Origin: Chrysomallon squamiferum
Taxonomy: Eukaryota > Mollusca > Gastropoda > Neomphalida > Peltospiridae
DNA: 64,000 bases
Reading direction: 5' to 3'
Assembly (NCBI GenBank): GCA_012295275.1
Contig: CM022676.1
Location: forward strand, 12,533,660 to 12,597,659
Shown here: positions 50,445 through 61,992 of the stretch, piece by piece
Layout of the letters: each line of letters begins with the position of its first letter
Position numbering within the stretch: the stretch's first letter is position 1
The notes under the pieces: generated by a model
What the model saw: only the letters and a program-made list of their open reading frames with translations
Databases searched by the model: none
Told to the model about the DNA's origin: nothing
Made by a program: the position numbers and the translations under genes

Positions 50445-53400
50445 GTAATGTAATTACTGACATTAAACATTTCTAAACCTTATTGAAAATAAAATTAATT
50501 TCATAACAAAATGTATGAGTGATAGTTAATTATTATTAAAGTAATAAAATACAATCATTTGCAGACTAGGACTATTTAAGATATATAAAGCATGAGTACA
50601 ATTTTTAAACAACATCAAGTGTTTTATAAAGGAAATAATGACATTTGGCTAAAATATGTAACTTGGAAATCTGCACTCAAATATTCTAGAGTTATACTCA
50701 GAAAATTCTATACTGGGTCAGAGCCAAATCTCTCTCTAATTGAGTATATGTACTAAAAGTGGCTCAGGATTGAATATTCAAACAGCAGAAAAATCATCTA
50801 AAACATGACAACTTACAGCTTCCTTCCTCTTTGAAATTATCGAAAAACGGCAGCTTGCATATTCTAGAGGATGTGATTGTTGTACCAATACTATTTTTGA
50901 ATACAGACTATAGCAATAGGTGGAACTAGTAAACTATGCACAAAAAGATGTTTATACTATTACTTTCCCATTATATTTACTTTATTTATTTATTTATTTT
51001 TATTTATTTGTTAATATTATTATTAATATTAATCAATATTTATCTCCCACAAAAACAAACACACCATGCCAGAACTAACTTAACAGATCTGTACGTATAT
51101 AAAGTATGGTATATTAAATGTACAAGACAAATTCTGAGATCATATAACGAAAACTGTTAATTTGTATTATTTTTTTTTTTTCTTTAATAGTATTTCCTTT
51201 CTTTCAGTGTCTTCATCTTTGGAGACAGTATTATTGTTATGTTTTTATTAACGTTGTTTATTTATTTATTTATTTATTTATTTTATTGATTTCTGAGATC
51301 TCATCTTTTCACAACCTGTGCGCGTAAACCGTTCGCGGTTCTGCGAAAACTCCAGCTAATTACCTTGTTACCCTTCCTTTTTATTTGTACTGTGAAAGGG
51401 TATAAAAATGAGTGAAAAAGTGGGATCAAATAAGAAACCAAAAACATATCACTTGTATTGGGAATGGGAGCAGGAGTTTTTTTCCACAATGTTAAATTCG
51501 AAATAAGTTTGTGTGGTGTGTCAATTTAAGATCTTTTGGACTGTTCGGAAAGAAAGTACAACACTAACTACTCTCCGAAAAGTGAGCTAAGGAAGATAAA
51601 TAGGAAGATACAAAAATTATAGCTGTCTGGACAACAGTCATTTTTCTCACACCTGACTTCAAAATCGAACACAGCCACCGAAGAATCCTTCAGCGTGATT
51701 CATTCCATCATCGACCACAGCAAGCCTTACAGGATAGAGAGATGATAAGAAAGGCATTTGTTGAAGTAGCTGACTCATTGTTTCAGGAGAAACCGGAAAT
51801 ATTATTTTCAATCATAGCTCTCGAACTATCAAGAAGCACAGTTACATGATAAATACATGCAGACACAGTCTTTTTGATTTCATTTATTAAAATCTAGCTC
51901 CAATTCACAAAATTGCAAAAGACTTTCAAAGTCTATTGGATTTGTTAAACATTTGCTTTCACATTTGATTGGCATGGTCACCAAGGAAACCTTTCTAAAC
52001 TTAAACAAAACACGTAAGTGGATACAGCTACAGCATTCGTGGTTTCAGTGTTACACAAAGAATTTCCATAACAACAACAAAAACAAATTTTAATTGTTTT
52101 TTATTTGTTACAGGTGTAACACAAATGAAACTTACAGCGGGAAAAGCTTTCAATAAACGTCCTTTCAGCCTCACTTGTGAAGTAATAAATGGCTCAGTAA
52201 GTGGTGCTCTAGAGATCACCCGTCCCGTAGGGGGGATCGTTGTCCAGTGTGATAACTCATTTGATATCAGCAACTGTGATACCCAGATCCCGGGATATTC
52301 TGTTATTGCATCCACCAGTAACACATACACACTAAATGTTGCCAGCTTGAATCCCAAAAATGATGAGGGAATTTGGACATGTACCGATTCAGCAGCTGAT
52401 ACGATTGCTGGCAAGTTAAATGTTACAATATCAGGTCAGTTTTGTCTTTCATAGTTCCTGTTACCATTTACATAAAATAAATAAAAAGTTAATTTCTTAG
52501 TTTGTATTGTGTATGCAGTAGTTTAATTATACTGAACACTTCCATTCCCAGGTAGATCCTTGTCTAAATGTAAAAAATCATGTGCAGTAGAAATAATGTC
52601 TCTTTAAAGAGTTGAATGAGTTGTCTGCAAAATATCTTTATATCAGTTACGTCCAGCCATTAATAAGAAAGTATTAAAAAATAATAATGTTGTTACAAAA
52701 CATTTGAATGCTGCCATTCTATCCCTTTACAAATTGTGTTTTTTTTTCTTCTTTTTTTATATGATGCTTGTAATTTCCATAGCTCTCCATTTTTATGTTT
52801 TGTATGGTTTAAAGATAAGTACTATATACAGATATATAATTAATTATATGAAAACCACTGTACAGTAGTACCTCCCTATAACACCCCCACCCCTGGATGA
52901 GCACACGCCTACTGAACACTGACTCAGACAGCATTTTCTGAAATTATTATTCCACTGCTGAAGTGGACAGATATTGATTTGGATTTGTTTTCTCGAAAAT
53001 AAATAATTTTATTGTTGTGTGGCAGCTTTCTGAAATATTTTTAACGATGATATCACATGTTTCATGTACTGCTGACAGTACTGTTTTTGTCGTGTCAACT
53101 AGACCCCACAAAATGCAGTCACCTTGAGCTGAACCATTAAACTGTGCGAGTTCAAGCTATTTCGCACACAGTTTGATAATTCAGACATTCAACATGATTC
53201 CAGGCATATTTATGTTTTGTAAACTCCACGTTTTAGCAGACCTCTGAAGTCTGAAAGATGGTTTATTTGGTTTTCAAGTGCAGTATTTTGTAAAACATAA
53301 ATATACCTTCTTTTTTTATGAGATTTAGGACCTGCAAAACATTTACTATTTTTGCATCCTTCAATAAACTAGATATGTCTGCAATTGCATTTTAGGATAA

Positions 53401-53922
53401 AGCTTCGAAGCTTGCTGTAGTAGATCCTGACCACAATAATTTACGTTTGATTTGCGTTCTAGTGCGAGGGATGTGATTAAAGATTGTAAATTTATACTGT
53501 GATTTTGACAATATTTATTTATAAGTGCTCAGTTATGTAAATTATATGTTAATTTCCACTGCAGTATAAATATTCATACACTTATTAAAAACGAATAAGC
53601 ATTTTCCACATGCCTATAAGACTGAAAAGAATATTTTATTGAAGAGAAATTTCTGTTTATGTTTGAGTCATAAGTTGTATATAAATTAATAACTTTATGA
53701 ATTCATATAATTAATGTCATACTATGAAAGAATTTGTGTTTTTGTAAAATTATTATTTCAATAAATTAAAGATTATTATAGTTCTCTACATTTTCTATAT
53801 TTTAGAAGAAATAAGTGGAAGTGATTCGTTATCTTCTGATATGTTTCATCTTATATTCATGTAAGGAATCTTCTAATTGAGATTTTGTTTCTATTTTGTC
53901 TACTCTTGAATTTGTGTTCAGG

Positions 53923-54005
<83 letters not shown>

Positions 54006-54136
54006 CTGGCTAAGTATGTTTGTAGCAGTTATTTGTCTGTTATTATTTGTACTTCTGTTTCATTTCATGCTCTTTTATCTTTATTTTTTATTTTTTCAGG
54101 TTTATCAACACTTTAGTGATCACTGATTTGCTGTAG
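50378..54136 (+). CDS. gene 5A: one-Ig GPI-type protein
   Basis: Four exons: 50378-50444, 52114-52434, 53806-53860, 54100-54136; 480 coding bases (159 residues), all phases consistent. Signal peptide, a single IgV-like domain, a Ser/Gly linker and a hydrophobic C-terminus ending directly in the stop, which suggests GPI anchoring. The exon lengths of the signal peptide (67), linker (55) and last exon (37) equal those of gene 4, so the two are divergently duplicated sisters. The split second Ig domain of gene 4 was not found here. A transposase relic sits in intron 1. Function is unknown. Confidence 0.75.
51408..51870 (+). pseudogene. BED-type hAT transposase relic in intron 1 (A)
   Basis: It starts MSEKVGSNKKPKTYHLYWEW and EQEFFSTM. 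After frame changes come HSKPYR and REMIRKAFVEVADSLFQEK, then PEILFSIIALELSRSTV. This order (an N-terminal F/W-rich zinc-finger-like part, then KPF/KPY...F.E..DSLF...I..L.LS..TV) is what I know from GTF2IRD2/ZBED-like hAT transposases. Stops and shifts show that it is dead. The same insertion is in copy B, so it predates the duplication. Confidence 0.55.
52114..52434 (+). CDS. gene 5A IgV-like domain
   Basis: 321 bases, phase 1-1, acceptor TTGTTACAG, donor GTCAGT. It shows RPFSLTCEVINGSVSGALEI (B strand), VVQCDNSFDISNCDTQ (inner pair), SVIASTSNTYTLNVASL and NDEGIWTCTDSA (F strand). All four cysteines of the gene 4 domain are kept. Confidence 0.9.
53806..53860 (+). CDS. gene 5A linker/GPI-signal exon
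   Basis: 55 bases, phase 1 to 2, acceptor CTATATTTTAG, donor GTAAGG. It reads EEISGSDSLSSDMFHLIF; small residues (SGS) as possible anchor site, then the start of the hydrophobic tail. Confidence 0.65.
53925..54001. repeat. (CT)n microsatellite
   Basis: A pure CT run in the last intron of gene 5A; it may act as part of the pyrimidine-rich tract before the last exon. Confidence 0.95.
54100..54136 (+). CDS. gene 5A last exon
   Basis: 37 bases, acceptor TTATTTTTTCAG, entered in phase 2; reads FINTLVITDLL and TAG. It completes a hydrophobic C-terminus with no cytoplasmic residues. The homologous exon in copy B of gene 4 (57183-57219) reads VINIFVITGWL. Confidence 0.7.
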
Positions 54137-54139
54137 ATC

Positions 54140-55017
54140 TACACACACCTCACAGACAGATAAACACAAAGACATCAGAAGTATCAAACACTGAAACAAA
54201 CTAAATTATACATATTTTTTTTCTGTTGTGGGCTTTGTATTCATTATTATTATTATTATTATTTTATTTTTTTAAATATTCCTTAGATTACCTTAATTAT
54301 ATATTGTGTGAAATTGTCAGAATAACTGCAGTCAATGTATTATATATTTCTTTATATATATTATTTCTAATTGAGGTTATTGTGTCTGGTAGATGTTTTA
54401 CCGTGGTTATAGAATATGATTACAAAATACTAAAAGAGTGGATTGTGTTTGAAAGTGGAATGTAAAACTGTTGTATATTTTTTATTATTTTATTTCTCAG
54501 CAGTGATAAAATATTTGTTATCTAGAGAATACCATGAATTATTGTTACTTGTATAATCATTATAGTGGGGTTTTTTTGTTTATAAATAATTTAGCAAATA
54601 ATGTGCGTCTTTGTAAAATTCTGGTTAGAATAAGGAAAGTTTCGAAGCAGTAATATTAACATTAGAATTACCGAAAGGAATTGTCTGATTTGCGATATGT
54701 TTCGAGTAAACTTGACTGCATCACAGAAATAAAAACTTGTACATTTAGAAGCTAGAATTATGTTTCTTCTTTGAACACATTAAATGTTAATTAAATCATA
54801 CATTAAGAGAGATGGGTGTAAATTTCAGGGCCATTTTAAGTCTATGTGCACTGGGTAAGTGTATTAAACTTTGTAAAATATTCAAATAAATTACTAAGAA
54901 TGAAAAAGATAGCTATGAATCTAATAAACCAGAAATAAGTGTCTGCTTCAGAAGATGGATCTTTCTAAGGCAAGAAAATAATAAAATGTAAATGTGTATG
55001 TATGTATATATATTTTA

Positions 55018-55061
<44 letters not shown>

Positions 55062-56780
55062 TGAATCAGAGTGTAGGAAAATGGGTGCCATACATTTGAG
55101 TCTTCTCGGCAGCAGGGATGCAGTTTGTGAGATCATGATTGTATTGCATCCTCCTGTGCTAACACATTCACGAATATTGTCTACATATATATATATATTC
55201 AAAGATACATATCTATATAAAAACATACACAGACAAAAGATACATGGTATTACCTAATTATATACTTCTGTACATAACCATGCATAAAAGAACAAAAAGA
55301 AGACAGTTTATGAGATTACTGGCATTATTATAAGATAAACATGGAAGAAGATACAGAATCACTTCTGCTTATTTCTTCTAAAATATACAAAAATGAAGAA
55401 AATCAGTAACCAGTTATATCCATTATATAAGGGTTTTTTTAAATATTTTATTGTTGCTTGTTTTTTACTACAATAAATTAAAACAGTAATAATAGTGTTT
55501 TTGATGAAGATGATGCTCATGATAATTCTCACATTTAAAACAAATGAACCATCAAAAAATGTCCAGTGAATATTATGCTGGTGCTAAATAAAAATGGATC
55601 ACATTAGACACAGCTTTCTGTGAATCTGACCCACCTTATTCCTATAGTAACTGTGTTGTATTTAACTCAGTTGTATTCCTTGCTTTCAAATGAAACCAAA
55701 TAGCCACCTTTATTTTTTTCTGCTGCAGTACTGTTAAGCAAACATACAAACAGTTGTATTTAACCTCAGGCTTTTCTGTTCATTGGTTCACTAAATATCA
55801 TTATAATAATACGTCGTAGACGACGATGTGAGTGAAACGTTCCGTTCACTTCATTAAAGAAACAAAGCACAAATGTCAAAAATAATAGCTTTATTTGTTT
55901 TATTATTATTATTTCTTTTAAATATGAAATGAACTAATTAATGAAACAATAATAGAGAAAAGGTATTTTCTTGAAAACGTTTCTAAAACAGAAGAGAAGA
56001 GAAGATAGCAGGCAATTGGGAACATTGTTTTTTCTTCATGACGGTGAAAATCAAGTTGTCTGCAATTTGTAAGAATCTATCTGTGAACTTTTTATTTTTA
56101 TTTTTATTTTTTTTATATATCATACTTCACAGACATGTAGACAGATACGTATATTTTAACTTTATTATATTTGATAAAACGTTGTTTTTTGGGGAAATTA
56201 TTTTTTTATATATGGAAAATGAACTTCACATTTACGATTCAGATTTTCAAAAGCAGATTGTGTGCTCTTCAGTTGATAGCATTAATAAGATTATAAAACA
56301 AGACTGCAGACGACATGGACTATATTTTCTTTCTTAACATCCTGCAGACACATTTCATGACGTCATCACTTACATTACGTAAAATATATACATTTTTTGT
56401 CTTTTCTTGTTTCTTTCTTTACATTCACATGCAAAATCTTATACACTCACTTTTATATATCATAGCAAATATAATCAGTTAAAAATCGTTCAAAGGGAAT
56501 AACTATAAAGAAGACATGTAACACAATAGCTGAAATTTGAAACACATACATCGATCAGACAGATTAAAACATTTCACACTTTACAAAAACATTTGTATAA
56601 TTTTATAACGTTGTGGACATTTCAAAATCCACAAAAGTTTAATAACATTTTCAAAAAGGAAATATAACACTAAGCAAATTGAAATTCAACAAGTTATTGC
56701 GTAAATAATAATAATAATTAAACTCTATTATATATGTAAATAAATAAATAAATAAATACTAGTAAGTGAATAAGTAAGTA
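54140..56780. other. spacer between the two GPI-gene units
   Basis: No exon was supported. It holds ATT runs (54238-54266, 55020-55060) and an AT-rich frame at 56.04-56.34 kb with no domain likeness. The part directly left of copy B (55.3-56.7 kb) does not match the 44-44.9 kb sequence left of the gap, so the duplication border lies near or inside the gap. Confidence 0.5.
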
Positions 56781-57031
56781 AGTAATAATAATAATAATAA
56801 TAACTGATGATGATGGTGATGATATCGTCTGCAATAGTTCCCGTCAAAGAAAAGAAGTTGTATATGAAACTGGAAACTAGGAAGTATATTTGTGTTGATA
56901 AAAAGCCCGAAACAAATGTAATCAATGCTTCAAGGGGGATAATTCTGTTCTGACACTGATACAAATACAATTATAAGACCGTCAGACATACTAGAAAAGT
57001 AAACAGTGAAACTCGTTAAAAAAACACGCAC

Positions 57032-57072
<41 letters not shown>

Positions 57073-57182
57073 GCATGAGTAGTACAAAATAAAGACAGAA
57101 ACAAGACTACAGTTTAGTTTGATGTCAGTGTTTGATACATCTCATATCTCCGTGTTTGTCTACCTGTCACGATTATGTAGAT

Positions 57183-57219
57183 CTAGAGCCAACCAGTGAT
57201 GACAAAAATGTTGATAACC
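57183..57219 (-). CDS. gene 4B last exon (GPI-type end)
   Basis: 37 bases, acceptor TTTTTTTCAG, phase 2; reads VINIFVITGWL and a stop. It continues the hydrophobic run of the linker exon (YFAVYIVIT), giving a tail of about 20 hydrophobic residues at the very C-terminus. Confidence 0.6.
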
Positions 57220-57222
57220 CTG

Positions 57223-57255
<33 letters not shown>

Positions 57256-57878
57256 AATAAAAAAAAGGGCCTGAACTGAAACAAATAACAAGAAAATTAT
57301 CCAAAGGAAAACATTTACAAAGACATAAACAGAAAATACGCAAAAACACGCAGACACGCTTACACAAAAACACAGATATATAGATACAGAGATAAATAGC
57401 TCAGTAGACAGAAACATATATAGATACGTACATACATGTACAAAGTGCAAGTTTATAAACATATGTATGTTTGTGCGTGATTTATGTCTCTGTAGGTGTG
57501 AGTTAATTGTGCGTAGATAGATAGACAGAAGTGTAGATAAAATGAATACTAAACTGAACAGTAAAAGAACTAATGAAATAAAAATAAAGGGCACGAACAG
57601 AACGCTAAAATATATAATGAGAGAAAGCAGCGGAGATCTCTAGCTGGAACCACATAAACTGAGAGACACACAGTCACGCACAGGAACACAGATACGTTGA
57701 TAGATACAAAGACACACGTACACACAAATAGCAGTACAATGATCAATAGGTGAAAAGAAAGACAGATGATTCGATGGATGGATGGATGGAAGGATGGACA
57801 GGCATACGTAAATTTAGACCATGCTACACTGAAAAATAAAACAAGTAACAAAAAGAAAGCAGTTACAAGATTACTTAC

Positions 57879-57933
57879 GTGATTACTATGTAAACCGCGA
57901 AAGAAGACAGAGATTCACTTGCGGACGTCATAG
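57879..57933 (-). CDS. gene 4B linker/GPI-signal exon
   Basis: The same 55-base exon as in copy A, with acceptor TGTTTCAG and donor GTAAGT kept; the coding sequence reads SASESLSSFAVYIVIT (one Tyr to Ser change). Confidence 0.6.
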
Positions 57934-58127
57934 CTGAAACAGACGTACTATAAATGTTTTAACCAGTTAGGCACAAAATTTTAAAACTGTCATATATACC
58001 ATAATAAATTAAATTCACAAGTAATAATAATGATAATGATGATGATGATGATGATGATATAAACGATGCTTATGATGGTGTTTGTGATGACGATGATCAT
58101 CACGATTATGATAATAGTAATTCTTAC

Positions 58128-58343
58128 ATTTGAAATATAGATAAGGACTGGGTTCAGGAAAAAGCGGTGCAGCAAGAGAAATGTGAGTAATTTTGAGTTT
58201 GAGCCTCAGCGTATATCCAATAAATTTTTGAGTAGTGTAATACAATGAGCAGGTGGTCTCTACCTCCCCGGCGGACACGGTTTTGTGTTAGTACTAAACC
58301 TGATTAGCTGTTTAGGCACAGGTTTATCTTCCTTGTCCTTCGG
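58128..58343 (-). pseudogene. gene 4B split-Ig second half, 1-base deletion
   Basis: 216 bases against 217 in copy A. The loss is in the C run of GTCCGCCGGGGAG and leads to a stop two codons later. The remaining sequence is almost unchanged, so the loss is recent or an error. Confidence 0.65.
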
Positions 58344-58385
58344 CTACAAAGAAGAAATAATTTCTGGTTAAATTAAATTAATTAA

Positions 58386-58425
<40 letters not shown>

Positions 58426-58920
58426 AATAATAATGATGATGATGATGATGATGATGATGATACTACTACTATTACTACTACTACTACTACTACTACAACA
58501 ATACTACTAATAATAATAATATTAAACGAGTAAACGTTAGAAACATTTGAATAAGAAAATGTAATCTCATTAGCATTAGTAATAAAAAAATCTTTAATTT
58601 ATTGGTAAAATTTATTATGTTGTTAAATATAGACATAAAAATCTTAAATTTATAAACAGCGTGTTCTAAAAAAAAAAATGAAACTGTAGAGCCTTCTACA
58701 AAGAAATGTTTAAATCTGATTCAGTTGTTTTCTCTCGCACAAATAAAAGCTAAAACAAAAACTTCTCAAACAAAACTTTTTTATTTTTATCTATTTATTT
58801 ATGTATTTGTTATGTTTCTTTACTTAACCTAAAGTGAAACTCAGAATCAGTTTTACAGTATCACTGTTTTACTAATAAAAGTATTCTCTACGATTATTTC
58901 ATATTATACAATCAGTTCAC

Positions 58921-59048
58921 ATAGACGCTAACTTCATATGTCCAAAAGCATTCTGCCTCTTTATATGTACACCTTCCTATCACAGACACGTTTATGTGTG
59001 GTTTATTGCTGAGCAATGGCAGGCCATTGAAAGCTACGGAAAACACAT
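58921..59048 (-). CDS. gene 4B split-Ig first half
   Basis: 128 bases, one codon shorter than copy A (within KPHIKHVSV), otherwise the same frame and borders. Confidence 0.65.
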
Positions 59049-59479
59049 CTGAAAAGCAAGAATTCACGTAACGAGTTTAGCAAAGGCTGATTTAAATATC
59101 GTAAATGTTATATTAAACAAATATAAATACCATTTTAGTATAAAGATAAACTATTCGAAAAATGAAAAAAGAACAATTAAAGTGGATTTCATCTGACTGG
59201 ACATATCCGTACGTTTACTTTATTATGACGTATTACATATATAATTAATAAGAAAACATCTGTATTCTATGGAAAATGCGAAAGATTCTGTGATAATCTT
59301 ATGAATTAATTATATGTCTATAAATGTCATAAAACATAAACTAAATAAAAGATAAACGTGTCCCACTTTCTTCCAAGCTGACCTACAAGAGAAATACAGT
59401 GATATGCTAGTCTGTGTGTGTTTGTGTATAATGTCACGTGTGTGGGTGTGTCTGTATGTTCGTGTGTATGTAAACTGAC

Positions 59480-59806
59480 CTGATGATTCAATCTTTAGTG
59501 TGCCTAGAACTGAATCAGGTTCGGAATCACCACATTTCCAAGTGCCTTCGTCGTTGTCCCGACTGAAGCTGTCAATAGAGAGTGTGTACGAATTCGAAGA
59601 TGCCGCAGTAACTGAATAGCCAGACAGTAGTTGTAAGCACTTCTTGATGTCAAATGAATCGTCACACTGAGCAACAACTGCTCCTTCAGGGCGGTTGAAA
59701 CCCAGAGCACCTGTTATTTCACCACTTACTAATTCACAGGTGATGGTGAAAGGATGTTCTCTGAAAGCTCTTTCGTTAGCTGATGTCAGTTTTGTTTCTA
59801 ACTTAC
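59480..59806 (-). CDS. gene 4B IgV-like domain
   Basis: 327 bases with the same cysteines and borders as copy A; only isolated substitutions. Confidence 0.8.
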
Positions 59807-60864
59807 CTACGAGAATGAAAACAAAAAGTAAATAAATAAATAAAAAATAAAATATAACGTTTTATTATTGTTGTTAGATTTACTAAATTATCTGATTACT
59901 TGTATCACATGAAATAAGCAACAGTAAACATATATAAACATATCAGAATTACATTTTCTTATCGTTTTTAGATAGTGTGACATAATCGAAACAAATCTAT
60001 TTATAGATATATACGTAGACAGTACTGATCACGTCTGCTCCGTTGTTTATCAATAATAAAGGAAGAAGAGCGCGTGCTTTTTGGTTTATATAAATTTCGT
60101 TTCCTAATTGTGAAAAAACGATAAGAATATGTAACTTTGAGTGTCAGCACTTTAAAAACAATCAATGACGAAAGAAGAAGGATGGCGCTTTTTGAACCAT
60201 GTAAAGTACATATTTTGGGGGTGCAGAGACTGAATTGCTGTATTGCTAGAGTAACTGCAACAGTGAACAGTCTGTCGTGCTCTTACGCTTTACCGTGGTA
60301 CACGAGAGAAACAGCAAGAGTCACGTTACCTTCACATCTGACTGTCAAGAAAATCTACTCAAAACAAACAAACAACCCTCACCGTCATAATAATAAAGTT
60401 ACATAAAAAATAGAAAAATAAAAAAATAATAAAGAAATAAAGAAAGAAGAAGAAGAAAAAACAAAATATAGAAAAACATACTTAAAGACCTAAACAAAAT
60501 AACAAAGAAAAAATAAATAATGATAATATTTGCATACTATTAATAGTCTTAATTGTTACATAGCTATTCATATTTTTGTTATTGTAATAGAAATAAAACA
60601 TGGTTACCATGTTGATTCATTGTAACACTGTAAGGCAGTAACATACACAGCGTGTCATAAAAATAGTGTATTAGTTAGTGTAGGCGCATTTTCTTTACTT
60701 ATCTACAACGTTATTTTTATTTTGTTTCAACATTCATAGCTAAGGTAATTAACCGTTATAGTTATCATGTAAAGTGTTTACATAAAAGTTAAAGCCAGTG
60801 TGAGATTCAAATCTTAGTTACTTTCACGTCAGGCTTAGTTAGCTTTACGTTTGTGTGTGTGTGC

Positions 60865-60948
<84 letters not shown>

Positions 60949-61225
60949 TTGTGTGTGTGTGCGCGCGTGTGTGTTATTTTTCAGTTTATAATTATTTAAT
61001 TTATAAACCTTCCTTGCTGCTAAACTAAATATCACCAGTAGTCACATAATGATTATGTTCAGTAATGAAACTTAATAATCATTAATATTAAAAAGTATTC
61101 TTGTTACATATCATTGATCGTAAGTTCTAGATGTCATAAAAATCTATAGCTTTCAGTAATACTAATAGAAATTATAAAGAAAAGTATTTTTCTGCTATAT
61201 TATCCTGTTGTCAGCAATGTATTAC

Positions 61226-61292
61226 CTTCACTGAATGTAAATGAAGACAGACAGACAGCAAGCACGAATATGCATTTCAGTTGAAAATCCAT
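61226..61292 (-). CDS. gene 4B signal-peptide exon
   Basis: The same frame as copy A (MDFQLKCIFVLAV...), donor GTAATA kept. Confidence 0.8.
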
Positions 61293-61430
61293 TGAAATTA
61301 AATCTATATCAAGAACGAAGTACCAAATCTGAAAAACAAAAGAAGAAGAAGAAAAAGGATATTATTTTTATAATAACCAATAAAAATATTTGTTTTGTTT
61401 TAACAACAATTATCGTACAATGCATTTGTT

Positions 61431-61500
<70 letters not shown>

Positions 61501-61514
61501 TCAGTTATTGCGCC

Positions 61515-61551
<37 letters not shown>

Positions 61552-61992
61552 AATTTAAAATTCCAGTGTGTCGGTTTCCGAGCGTCCACGAAAATTCCCG
61601 ATCGAAATTCAAGATGACGTGGTCTGATGCCGGTCAGTGATTACAAATATTTAAACATATATTTTTCATAATGCAATCAATTCTCATGGATTACTACACG
61701 TAGTTAGTTCAGACATATCATATAAGCAATGCCTTGTAAAAACAGACGTCAGGTTATTGAGTACAAATTGTTGCAGAGGTTCAAATTGTTGTGTTTCTTT
61801 GTTATTTTATTTGTTATTATTTTTTTTTTTTTCGTTGCTTTGACGTCATATCACCTCATTTGGTACCCATTTCGTACACCACCGTTCCATTTAAAAAATA
61901 TAGAAAAGAAAAATGTTTCTTAATTTGAAATTAATTTTTCGAATTTCTATTTTTCTCTTGCAGAAGTGATATTTATTGCCTAACAGAATTAA
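61293..61992. promoter_or_regulatory. shared divergent promoter region, copy B
   Basis: 700 bases between the start codons. (TAA)n at 61432-61498 faces (ATT)n at 61516-61551. GAAAATTCCC (61590-61599), TGACGTGG and TGACGTCA (61841-61848) are all kept in the same order as in copy A. Confidence 0.5.

Larger units (their letters stand above)
57183..61292 (-). pseudogene. gene 4B: GPI-type IgSF gene, one frameshift
   Basis: Exons: 61226-61292 (signal), 59480-59806 (IgV), 58921-59048 and 58128-58343 (split Ig), 57879-57933 (linker), 57183-57219 (last, VINIFVITGWL and TAG). Against copy A the first split-Ig half lacks one codon. The second half lacks one base in a C run (CTCCCCGG against CTCCCCCGG), which shifts the frame into TAG soon after. 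The last exon and its acceptor TTTTTTCAG are intact here. If the one-base loss is a sequencing error in a homopolymer, this would be the fully functional copy. Confidence 0.6.

Noticed and set aside
52028-52414. 128-codon minus-strand frame
   Set aside because: It is antisense to the gene 5A IgV exon; no splice sites or domain on that strand.
52863-52900. CAGTAGTACCTCCC as a pogo-type transposon end
   Set aside because: No inverted partner was found nearby, so a chance match is as likely.
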